Shown: positions 23,401 through 28,963 of the stretch, piece after piece
How the letters are laid out: every line of letters begins with the position of its first letter
How positions within the stretch are numbered: the first letter of the stretch is position 1
Source: a virus
IMG/VR virus record: IMGVR_UViG_3300009181_003674
Coordinates: 1-28,963 of that record
DNA: 28,963 nucleotides
Strand: one strand, 5' to 3'
The notes under the pieces: model-generated
Databases searched by the model: none
What the model saw: only the letters and a program-made list of their open reading frames with translations
Told to the model about the DNA's origin: nothing
Program-made: the position numbers and the translations under genes

Positions 23401-25603
23401 CCGTAACTTGATTTAACGATACAACCAACTCTCTGGTTATAGGATTGTAACTGTAGATATATGCATCATTAGCGTTACCAGTAGTTGAGCCAGTGATAAT
23501 AGATCCTGGAGTAAATGTATATGATCCAGATGCTAACGTTAGTGTTTGATAAGAATTATGTGAACTGACTAAATCTTTAATGTAAAACTCTTGCAAGTTT
23601 TTAATAAAATATTGTGTTCCTGAACCCACGCTAGTAATATCAATAGTTTTAGTCAGCGTTTCGTCATAAGACAATCTAAATGTATTTTCATTTAAATAAT
23701 TAATGTAATATTTTTGTTCATCAAACAGTCCGCCTATTGCGGTTCCATTATTGCTATCGTAAATTACTCCATCGCCATTGTTAAATCCGTGCCCAGTAAT
23801 AGTAATTACATTACTAGTTGTATTAACATTAGTGGCGGCATTAAAGGAATAGCTAGTTGATGAAGGAACAAAACTAGTTGTAATATCACTTGCAGTCCCG
23901 TATGGCACAGCCACTGGTGCTGTTGACGGACTGGTAATTGCATTTGTAATAATATCAAAATAGTTGCCAACAACGGTGCTTTTGCCAGTTAGTGAACTTA
24001 CTGCTGTTTGCGCTAGGCCCTTAGCATAGGCAATCGATGCTGAGGATATTGCATAAATGCCAGTTGCTAATTTCTGATAAGATAGTCCAGCAGCCACTGA
24101 GTTACTATTACCGCCAGTTATTACATCATTCATCACAGCATCGATTGATAACCCAATGTCTCGCTCGCCTTTAACTCTATTTGATCCGCTGTAATTATAT
24201 CCAGCAAATGGTGCTGTACCATTAGTAATTTGTAAATCGATCCATGTACTTGTTTGAGATATAATACTGGCTCTGTTTGCCTTTAATAAATCAAAAGTAT
24301 ATCTAAATGTAGGATCTCTAAATTTTAGAACATAGTCTTGTGTTGGCAATCTACCAAAGCCAATAGCCGTAATGCTTTGTAGACTATTGTTTACACCAGT
24401 GGCTGTTACATATCCTTTATCAAATGAAAACGCATTAGGACTGTAACCAGAAGCACGTAACGCATATGTTCCAAAGTTAGTGGCCGAGTTGGTAATAGAA
24501 GCATATCCTCCAGACTGAGCATAAGTTCCATTTAGTGCAAAGATTTGGAAGCAGGATACAATTTGAATATACGCATCATTAATAACACGCCAAGCTGTTC
24601 CGCCAAAGGTCAACATGGTAAATGCGTTGGCAACCATTGAGTGACCTTGTTCTGGGGCTGGCCCATCAACTGGATTCTCAACTTGTATTTGATTGTTTGG
24701 GTTATTTGGTGTTACAACTAAGTTACCGTCAACTAGTGCTCCGTTGCCGCCTAAGAAACTGATAATAGAACAGTTTTGTATATAAGGAGAAACATCAATT
24801 ATTGGTTTTGTTGTTGGCAAATTGGTATACCCAACTCGACTGGTACTAGTATCACTTGGATTGTCAAAACTAACAGAATAGTCCCAAGTATATACTGGAA
24901 CTCTATTAATATCTAAAGCATCTCTGAATGTAAATTCAGAAAAATATGATGCACTACGTACCCGTAAAAAGTCTTTATTAGCGTTTAATGGTCTAAGATT
25001 ACAAGCTCTAAGACTTGCACCCTTTACTGTGACATTGTCTGGAACAATGATAGGATTGTTTTCATAGTAATCACCAGCAGCCACATTAACGGCAATTTTA
25101 GTTCCGTTAATACTTCCGTCACTGTTATAAACGAATCCTGATGCTAATTGCAATGCACGTTTAATTGTCTTAACTGGCTTTGAAATTCCGTTATTTGCAT
25201 CGTTACCGTTTGATGTTGATACGTAAATTGCATTACCGCCAACTGAGTCTGGGTTTACAAATTCTAACTGCCCGTTAGCTCCAACACCTAATATTGTGCC
25301 ATCAGCACCTAATGTTGGTGGCAATTTAAGATCGTACGATCCAGGCAAGTTTGTTGGGGAACTTACACTGACTGCATTATTACCGTTTACACTTGCTTCA
25401 TAAAATTTTAATACGGAAGCGTTTGTTAATTCAAATACTCCATCATTAAGCCCACCTGCGGCACGGCCGCCGTATGTTATACCATCTCCAATAAACACTT
25501 GTTTTAGATCACTATCATAAATGATCTCACCGTCTAAAGGTACAAATGCTAACCTATCTGCTGTAGGCCCTCTTCTTAATAAAATGCTTCCGGTATCGCT
25601 CAT
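17465..25603 (-). CDS. Giant tail fibre/adhesin (2,712 aa)
   Basis: This takes up 28% of the window. The N-terminus (GSILLRRGPTADRLAFVPLDGE..., then IYDSDLKQVFIGDGITYGG) resembles the phage major-tropism-determinant N-terminal domain. Residues about 125-215 (IYVSTSNGNDANNGISKPVKTIKRAL...) look like the start of a pectate-lyase-type beta-helix. Three HG-x-x-x-GD ... YYI ... repeats lie near 600-672, 1288-1348 and 1358-1444. A Ser/Thr/Gly-rich fibrous part has GGTG-type, LTNKTL and TLPxxxGTxV repeats and a duplicated module (about 1665-1822 and 2164-2322). The C-terminus (ADLAEYYEADSNYEPGTVV...) resembles intramolecular-chaperone/peptidase G2-like ends. Likely host-recognition fibre or baseplate adhesin. 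ATGA overlap with the preceding gene; late box at 25967. Confidence 0.85.
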   Translation of the reverse strand: MSDTGSILLRRGPTADRLAFVPLDGEIIYDSDLKQVFIGDGITYGGRAAGGLNDGVFELTNASVLKFYEASVNGNNAVSVSSPTNLPGSYDLKLPPTLGADGTILGVGANGQLEFVNPDSVGGNAIYVSTSNGNDANNGISKPVKTIKRALQLASGFVYNSDGSINGTKIAVNVAAGDYYENNPIIVPDNVTVKGASLRACNLRPLNANKDFLRVRSASYFSEFTFRDALDINRVPVYTWDYSVSFDNPSDTSTSRVGYTNLPTTKPIIDVSPYIQNCSIISFLGGNGALVDGNLVVTPNNPNNQIQVENPVDGPAPEQGHSMVANAFTMLTFGGTAWRVINDAYIQIVSCFQIFALNGTYAQSGGYASITNSATNFGTYALRASGYSPNAFSFDKGYVTATGVNNSLQSITAIGFGRLPTQDYVLKFRDPTFRYTFDLLKANRASIISQTSTWIDLQITNGTAPFAGYNYSGSNRVKGERDIGLSIDAVMNDVITGGNSNSVAAGLSYQKLATGIYAISSASIAYAKGLAQTAVSSLTGKSTVVGNYFDIITNAITSPSTAPVAVPYGTASDITTSFVPSSTSYSFNAATNVNTTSNVITITGHGFNNGDGVIYDSNNGTAIGGLFDEQKYYINYLNENTFRLSYDETLTKTIDITSVGSGTQYFIKNLQEFYIKDLVSSHNSYQTLTLASGSYTFTPGSIITGSTTGNANDAYIYSYNPITRELVVSLNQVTVNASVIRNPFAAGSTIVTNDGVVCNISVTGVASKSDLYTGTFTIQSTSTGGTLSNLLNLPKKILWLHRPSIVNSSGHTWEYAGSGTDYNALPQNGGQSIFAYEQVSDLPGRVYSSGTNELGDFKVGNFIKAENRTGNVSFTNKVSVAQLDALRLAVGNIVIDYISNDIGLGDNEAGGASDNHLTTQLAIRSFLSNRLGNFIDKSVSTNAVPGSVIQLNSSGQINVDLLPAVRNFNSAKAFGYNSRLSLLEEVPATDLLNGDIVSETYSTVQLTLSGTITATAGTLVTQATTNASGYLTTDVTASNIITVASYGNVNGQLFNINFNTTAVNVLTVGGVVTARYPTAVGTALTGNTANYVLINSNEGQYLILPTTGTYSFTVGNVITSANDLIQGRIASTKFGVVKTVDAATYTPGTGYTPASGTVLYSYVPLTGGTGTGAVADITVTNGVVVNIDLRRGGTGYAVGNVLSVNAANIGGTVTTPCAFPVTSIENRVYVTLLSGTKFTATNASPNFIADNNASNTTLALTGSSTTSFSAGSTNIGGAVDSDADTLTITSHGLTNGDPVTYSSGVNVALGGLASGNVYYIKVLNTNTIQLYKEYSLSTIINITSSASGTHTLTTSAINVTGNSIYLATHGYATGDCIQLTGSSLPAIDAIATVSGTFYFVGSVTTNSFTLHASRSDALSSVNGLATLPVNFTSTGSGNANLKKQNVFVYGVVNTSSTNTNNWSPLSTSTIDAGSIISGIVGTTRLATGSASSSTFLRGDQSWKTAVQSIKKASGSALTPTGSYATVNSENLFYGDVTLDVDKVSGTGGNDTYTNVGVAQFLKTQFNVGTAALNTAGQVYIKDGVIDAGTLQSYNAAYFLNPSNLSKAVPVNKGGTALSTYAAGDILYASDTATLSTLAIGDSDKILTVNTAGNAPQWSSSLSLAGSLTVAGNLTVNGLTTTFNTTTLTVDDKNIELGSVVTKTGLTATLVSGNYTVTVASTAGLVPGMTITKTAGTGVFGASPVISTVDSATQITLNVLHVTNGAVTFTAGAASDATANGGGITLKGTTDKTIVWDSTNSNWTSNQDWNIATGKAFKINNTSVLNATTLGTAVVTSSLTTVGIIGTGTWQGTTIGTIYGGTGLTSYAKGDIIYASASNTLTVLAKATETSVLQIDADGTLQWNKLSSANAGVVTTGTWNGSVILGTYGGTGVANTNKTITLGGNLTTSGAFATTLTVSATTSVTLPTSGTLVGSADTGTVSNAMLANSKITINGNDVSLGGSLTVTATAANALTIGTGLSGTSFNGSAAVTIAIDDTVVTKTGEQTLTNKTLTSPSIGGLTLSDASIVFEGATANDFETTLTVTDPTADRTITLPNVTGTVVTTGDTGSVTNDMLAGSIATSKITGTFGNSRLTNSSITVGSTVVSLGDTITALSGMTTISTSGNITIGGNLTVNGTTTTINSNTLTVDDKNIELGSVVLSNTSSTVDIVAGENIIKVASTAGYIIGQTVEKQFGSGALGANAKIASIDSATQITVNVPHVTSGSLTVLVIGGADNFTANGGGITLKGTTDKTIVWDNTNSNWTSSEHWNIPNSKTFKINNTTVLSATQVLGKAIGGTAAGDIVDLDTNQTLTNKTLSSNCTFPALPYLSAEADTLDTVTGRGASTSTASTFSGGITTTKLTVDSWIDGATNIDLMSFKVNYNGDTFVRARLYSPASSLGTTEIAFGNAFPDSNPLFKMDVRVNTVEFGGSGSTNGPTMSVVAGTTAGGAAAKFIGKSDGVTGIIELARTSSSSYNPRIGVIANAGSTYETLVFQTAKASTYLDRMTIDTDGLVTIATTLKTTAITTGSSTTAGTIVGDWSLTGKWQATYADLAEYYEADSNYEPGTVVELGGEKEVTLAEDSTCRVAGVVSTNPAYLMNKECGGKHVVAIALQGRVPVKVRGRIRKGDFLVSGGGGFARPSATPVYGSVIGKAIENFDGVEGVIEVMIGRM
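18621..19100 (-). repeat. Fibre internal duplication, copy 2
   Basis: Codes for GNLTVNGTTTTINSNTLTVD, DKNIELGSV, a variable middle, then ANGGGITLKGTTDKTIVWDN and FKINNTTVLSAT. The ends match the copy at 20121-20595 closely even in nucleotides, while the middle differs. Confidence 0.8.
20121..20595 (-). repeat. Fibre internal duplication, copy 1
   Basis: Codes for GNLTVNGLTTTFNTTTLTVD, DKNIELGSV, a variable middle, then ANGGGITLKGTTDKTIVWDS and FKINNTSVLNAT. Same order and length (about 158 residues) as the copy at 18621-19100, with about 1,000 bases between. Confidence 0.8.
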
Positions 25604-25962
25604 GGTGGGGGTATGCTTCCATCAACAGTGACCAATGGATCTAAATTTAAAATGTATCCATCTCTATAAATTCTAGGGCTGTAATTCAGTATCCAATACT
25701 CAGGACCAAATCCGCCGCCAGCACTAGCAGGTAATACATCTGCTGATGTGTAGGTTTTTGTTGGGTCGTAAGTGGCTGTGCCCGCTAAGGGTATTTTGCC
25801 GCCATCAATAGTGAAGGTAACGGGCCTATTAAAAGACCCGCCATCTATTTTACTCACAGCCGCATCTGGATACGGATTAACAAAGGGGCCTGCATCGATA
25901 GCAGGTCGGTTAAAATAATTATCTAAATCAAATGGGGCGCCTGCCCTTAGTTTATAAGTCAT
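25600..25962 (-). CDS. Small probable virion protein preceding the fibre
   Basis: The 120-aa product (MTYKLRAGAPFDLDNYFNRP...) is rich in Pro, Gly and aromatic residues, has no membrane segment, and ends in a proline run (SIPPP). I recognise no family. It overlaps the giant fibre start by ATGA and shares its late promoter, which suggests a fibre or baseplate accessory protein. An AATAAATA box lies 4 bases before the ATG and there is no Shine-Dalgarno. Confidence 0.7.
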   Translation of the reverse strand: MTYKLRAGAPFDLDNYFNRPAIDAGPFVNPYPDAAVSKIDGGSFNRPVTFTIDGGKIPLAGTATYDPTKTYTSADVLPASAGGGFGPEYWILNYSPRIYRDGYILNLDPLVTVDGSIPPP

Positions 25963-25981
25963 AGTGTATTTATTACACTAT
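25961..25981 (-). promoter_or_regulatory. Late promoter box AATAAATA inside a perfect inverted repeat
   Basis: AATAAATA (25967-25974) is embedded in an ATAGTGTA-N5-TACACTAT palindrome whose arms (25961-25968 and 25974-25981) reach into the start codon of the 120-aa gene. It should serve the 120-aa protein, fibre and PAAR operon. Confidence 0.6.
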
Positions 25982-26268
25982 TATGTCACGATCCCTGTAG
26001 TTGCTTTGATATATTGTTTTGCCGCAGATTCTTCAGTGGTTTCTAACACTGTGATAGTGGATTTGCTCATTCTGATATCTTTATCAGGATCCACGGTAAA
26101 CAAATATGGAACCATGCCAATTCCTTGCTGGCCCATTGTTAAAACTAATGGTCTAGCGATTTTTATTTGCATTGGATTTTCTTCAATTAATTTGGCCACT
26201 AGTTCTTCGCCAGAAGTTAATTTAATTGTTACGATGTCTCCAGATGAAACTCCTTTGTTAATTAACAT
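25981..26268 (-). CDS. Small Sm-like fold protein, conserved phage type
   Basis: The 95-aa product opens DIVTIKLTSGEELVAKLIEE, which looks like the strand-turn-strand of an Sm/LSM barrel, followed by IKIARPLVLTMGQQGIGMVPYLF and a helical tail with AAKQYIKATTGI. I recall similar small proteins in T4-like marine phages, where the function is unknown; RNA binding is only an inference from fold resemblance. It overlaps the glutaredoxin end by 11 bases, with AAAAGG as ribosome site. Confidence 0.65.
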   Translation of the reverse strand: MLINKGVSSGDIVTIKLTSGEELVAKLIEENPMQIKIARPLVLTMGQQGIGMVPYLFTVDPDKDIRMSKSTITVLETTEESAAKQYIKATTGIVT

Positions 26269-26497
26269 ATTGTACCTTTTTTAAATGTTCGTTGAGTTCT
26301 GTAAACCCACCTATTAATTTATCATCTAAAAAGATTTGCGGCACTGTTCTTGCAGTTGGTACTGCTTCTAACAATTCTTCTTTGCTATAACCGTCACCAA
26401 TTTTCTTTTCTTCAAAAGGTATACCTTTGTGTTTCAACAAGGCCTTGGCTTGGTCACAATAGGGGCAGTTGTACTTGCTCCATATAATTGCTTTCAT
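26258..26497 (-). CDS. Glutaredoxin
   Basis: The 79-aa product is a complete dithiol glutaredoxin: CPYC active site (Cys11, Cys14), TVPQIFLDD with the cis-Pro loop, and GGFTEL near the C-terminus for glutathione contact. It lies 9 bases after nrdB, with AAGGA as ribosome site, and most likely reduces the phage ribonucleotide reductase during dNTP synthesis, as T4 glutaredoxin does. Confidence 0.93.
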   Translation of the reverse strand: MKAIIWSKYNCPYCDQAKALLKHKGIPFEEKKIGDGYSKEELLEAVPTARTVPQIFLDDKLIGGFTELNEHLKKVQYVN

Positions 26498-26506
26498 AAT
26501 ATTTCC

Positions 26507-27607
26507 TTAAAAATTTGGTAGTGCTTCGTAATCAAGAGATTCACTCATTGCCCCAATTACATAATTAGTTGATTCGTTTTCTTGTAGGGCAGTTTGTTTT
26601 TTACTTGTATCAGTATGCTTGTTGAACCAAGGGATTGGTGTAGTCTTTGGTGCAGTATTATTATACTTTAGACCAATATCTTTTAGCGCACCCACTGCTG
26701 TGTAGTCCACAAAGTCTTTTAAAATGTTAGCGTTAAGACCAATCACTGGGCCTTTGTTAAACAAATAGTCAGCCCAGGCTTTTTCTTCACGGATCACATC
26801 CATGTACAGTTGATATACTTCTTGTTCACATTCTTGTTTGGCTTCAGCAAAGCGTGGATCTTCTTTGACCACTTGATTAATCAAATAGGCTGTCCATCCT
26901 TTGTGTAGTAATTCATCTTGCAAGATCAACTGAATAATATTGCCGTTACCAATAAAGATCTTGTTCTCCACCATTGCTAAACTAGTAGCAAAACTAACCA
27001 TAAAGCGGAAAGCTTCTAGTGCATAGCTGGCATGTAAAGCCATCCAAATTGCACGAACATGCTCTTTTTCAGTAACTGTCTCACCTAACTGTTTACGGCA
27101 GTTGACCACATGCAATGCTTCGTAATAGTCACCTACACTGGAAGCCATGTCAATAATTTCTTTAGTATCATGAATTGTGTTGAACACATCCTTAGGTACA
27201 TTATAAATGTTACGAATAATATGACTGTAGCTCTTACTATGAATATTTGTTTCAAAGAAAGTCCAGTTGTATACAAGTGCTTCTAGTTCTGGCAAGCTAA
27301 CCACTGGCATAAAGATTTGACTTGGTCCACGTCCTTGTAAACTATCCAATGCTGTTTGTCTTAACAAGTTACTGGTAAAGATGTGTTTAACTGCATCACT
27401 GGCATCTTTAAAATCGTTAGCATCTTTACTAAGACTAATCTCTTCTGGTTGCCAAAAGAAGCCACGTGCAGTAGCTTCAAAGTCTGCAATCTTTTTATAC
27501 TTTACTTCTTCAAAACGTTGGATAGTAACTGGACCAGCTGGGTCAAGAAACATCTTACGATTGAGGTAATCTGTTTTTGTGTTTAAGTTATATTGTTGTT
27601 TACTCAT
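26507..27607 (-). CDS. nrdB: Ribonucleotide reductase class I small subunit
   Basis: The 366-aa NrdB houses the di-iron tyrosyl-radical cofactor. Seen ligands: Asp88 in ALDSLQGR, Glu119 and His123 in FFETNIHSKSY, the radical Tyr127, a later Glu in ALEAFRF, and DELLH for the second ExxH. Compared with E. coli numbering (D84, E115, H118, Y122), one extra residue sits between the first Glu and His (ExxxH), confirmed in the DNA. It shares one base with the nrdA stop (TAATG) and is followed by glutaredoxin. Confidence 0.96.
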   Translation of the reverse strand: MSKQQYNLNTKTDYLNRKMFLDPAGPVTIQRFEEVKYKKIADFEATARGFFWQPEEISLSKDANDFKDASDAVKHIFTSNLLRQTALDSLQGRGPSQIFMPVVSLPELEALVYNWTFFETNIHSKSYSHIIRNIYNVPKDVFNTIHDTKEIIDMASSVGDYYEALHVVNCRKQLGETVTEKEHVRAIWMALHASYALEAFRFMVSFATSLAMVENKIFIGNGNIIQLILQDELLHKGWTAYLINQVVKEDPRFAEAKQECEQEVYQLYMDVIREEKAWADYLFNKGPVIGLNANILKDFVDYTAVGALKDIGLKYNNTAPKTTPIPWFNKHTDTSKKQTALQENESTNYVIGAMSESLDYEALPNF

Positions 27608-28963
27608 TATAGCTTACATGCCTCACAGTCATCTTCTAATTCCTCTAGTTGGTGTCCGTTATAGTGTACCTCAACTGGAGTAGGCTCAGCGGCTGACTTG
27701 GATCCTTGCTTGTTGATCAAACTGTAGTAGAATGTTTTTAATCCCCATATGTGTGCTTGCATCAAGTTCTTAGCAATCAATGTAGTTGGTACTTTGCGAT
27801 CTGCAAAGTGTGCGGGATTATAGAATGTGTTAGTGCTGATACTTTGATCCACATAGGCCGCAAGCACTGCCGCAGTTTTCAAATAGCCATCACAGTCCTT
27901 TTGATCCCACATAAGTTGATACTTGTTTTTCAATCTATGATACTCAGGAACAACTTGAATAAATGATCCAGCTTTTGATTCCTTTACACTGATAAGACTC
28001 ATTGGCATTTCAATACCATTGGTACTGTTAATCACAACTGAACTTGATTCAACTGGAGCAATGGCCATTAGTGTGGCATTGCGTACACCATATTGCTTCA
28101 TGTTACCACGTAGTGTTTCCCAGTCCAATTCAGGAGTAAAGTCTGCCAATTGATTTGCACCATCAGCACGTAGTTCCCATGGAAAAACTCCTTGTCCATA
28201 ACGTGTGTGTTCACTGTGTGTACATGCGCCACGTTCCTTGGCCAGTTCTACTGTGGCTTCTGTTAGATAGTATGCTTGATGTTCCATCCAGCTCTTAACA
28301 TCTTGTAGTGCATCTTTCTCACCATACTGGTAGCTACGTTTGGCATGCCAGTAGGCCAAGTTAGTGACTCCAATGCCCAACGGTGATATTTCATCATTGC
28401 TTAGTTTGCTTTGTATGCTTAGAAAATCTTGGTAATCAAGTATGTTGCATAGACTGCGCTGTAAAATGCGGCAAGCACGGCGCATGTCTTCTGGATTACG
28501 GAATGCTCCCCAGTTGATTGAGCCGAGTGTGCAAAGAGCAATACGGCCAGTATCATCATCAAGACGTTTAAAAGATTTTGTAGGTAATAGTATTTCACAG
28601 CAAAGGTTACTCTGGTAAATTGTATGATACGCAGGATCAAATGGTCCTTGATTTTGTACGTTGTCAATGAACACAAGATAGATACGTCCGGTGTCAGTAC
28701 GTTCTTTTAGTATGCCACTTTTAAAGACTTCTTCGGCACTCATAGTCTTAGTACGTAAGTCTTTACGTTTTTCATATTTTACATACAACTCTTCAAACAG
28801 TTTGATATTGTTGTAGAACGCTTCATACAAGTCAGGCACTTCATTAGGATCAAAGAATGTTATGTCTTCTTTGTTTTTAAATCGTCTCCAGAAGAAAGCA
28901 CTAAGCACAACCCCATAATCCATATGACGGACTCGGGTTTCTTCTGTTCCTTGGTTGTTCTTA
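27607..28963 (-). CDS. nrdA: Ribonucleotide reductase class I large subunit, 5-prime part outside the window
   Basis: The frame stays open to the right edge (NNQGTEETRVRHMDYGV precedes the first internal Met at 28923), so only about the last 450 residues are present. Visible are SNLCCE, with the catalytic Asn-Cys-Glu (E. coli N437, C439, E441), IALCTLG with the second redox Cys, GLKTFYYS with the paired radical-transfer tyrosines, and the C-terminal CEACKL whose cysteines accept electrons from glutaredoxin. It forms nrdA-nrdB-glutaredoxin, reducing ribonucleotides for phage DNA synthesis. Confidence 0.96.
   Translation of the reverse strand, partial: KNNQGTEETRVRHMDYGVVLSAFFWRRFKNKEDITFFDPNEVPDLYEAFYNNIKLFEELYVKYEKRKDLRTKTMSAEEVFKSGILKERTDTGRIYLVFIDNVQNQGPFDPAYHTIYQSNLCCEILLPTKSFKRLDDDTGRIALCTLGSINWGAFRNPEDMRRACRILQRSLCNILDYQDFLSIQSKLSNDEISPLGIGVTNLAYWHAKRSYQYGEKDALQDVKSWMEHQAYYLTEATVELAKERGACTHSEHTRYGQGVFPWELRADGANQLADFTPELDWETLRGNMKQYGVRNATLMAIAPVESSSVVINSTNGIEMPMSLISVKESKAGSFIQVVPEYHRLKNKYQLMWDQKDCDGYLKTAAVLAAYVDQSISTNTFYNPAHFADRKVPTTLIAKNLMQAHIWGLKTFYYSLINKQGSKSAAEPTPVEVHYNGHQLEELEDDCEACKL

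Noticed and set aside
17465-25603. Diversity-generating retroelement targeting the fibre
   Set aside because: No reverse transcriptase or template repeat is visible, and the duplicated module is not at the C-terminal tip.
28923-28963. ATG 28921-28923 as the start of nrdA
   Set aside because: The frame stays open to the edge and encodes conserved NrdA residues upstream, so this is an internal Met in a truncated gene.
1-28963. tRNA genes, CRISPR arrays, insertion sequences, integrase or att sites
   Set aside because: I looked for T-loop motifs in the gene-free stretches, spaced direct repeats and transposase/integrase-like proteins and found none. The fibre repeats are coding.

Overview
This 28,963-base window is a piece of a large tailed-phage genome of the marine T4-like (myovirus) type. 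All supported genes lie on the minus strand, packed head to tail with ATGA/TAATG overlaps and few gaps, at low GC. T4-type hallmarks are class I ribonucleotide reductase NrdA/NrdB with glutaredoxin, a PAAR spike-tip protein beside a giant fibre gene, T4-late-promoter-like (A/G)ATAAATA boxes in the gaps, and an internal-protein-like gene with a capsid-targeting N-terminus. The accessory genes (CsgG/CsgF homologues, bS21, IscU/IscA, Hsp20, ClpS, MazG, an Hc1-like protein) are what I associate with myophages of marine proteobacteria of the SAR11/Pelagibacter type. The host is inferred, not shown.

Layout in transcription order (right to left): nrdA (cut by the window edge), nrdB, glutaredoxin and a small Sm-like protein; a 120-aa protein, a 2,712-aa fibre/adhesin and PAAR from one late promoter; a nucleotidase, a small membrane protein and an Hc1-like protein; two methyltransferases around a 2OG-Fe(II) oxygenase-like gene; a 38-aa protein, iscU and iscA; a conserved 129-aa protein; a gene-free, highly foldable stretch that looks like a non-coding RNA; an endolysin and holin candidate; a run of envelope lipoproteins; a coiled-coil membrane protein; bS21; a DEDD exonuclease and MazG; a radical SAM protein; hsp20; an operon clpS - heme oxygenase - ferredoxin-dependent bilin reductase; a 514-aa protein with a T4-style capsid-targeting sequence; then csgF-csgG.

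Two promoter classes can be read directly. Three sites are perfect TTGACA-N17-TATAAT (upstream of clpS-ho-bilin reductase, the 42-aa/lipoprotein operon and the nucleotidase) and one is TTGACT-N17-TATAAT (129-aa gene). These look like host sigma70 early promoters. The (A/G)ATAAATA boxes precede the 514-aa protein, hsp20, the radical SAM gene, the coiled-coil membrane protein, the 38-aa gene and the fibre operon, and look like late promoters. At six of these ten promoters the start codon lies where the transcript should begin, with no Shine-Dalgarno sequence. The phage seems to use leaderless mRNAs, which is notable because it also carries its own bS21.

The most interesting content is (1) heme-to-bilin conversion in an early operon with ClpS, (2) a predicted capsid-packaged, injected protein, (3) a CsgG/CsgF secretion pore with an altered constriction and an added SH3-like tail but no curlin, (4) the leaderless promoter architecture, (5) the candidate structured RNA at 12596-12842, and (6) an iron theme linking heme oxygenase, IscU/IscA, radical SAM, 2OG oxygenase and the di-iron reductase. 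No tRNA, CRISPR, transposase or integrase was seen.
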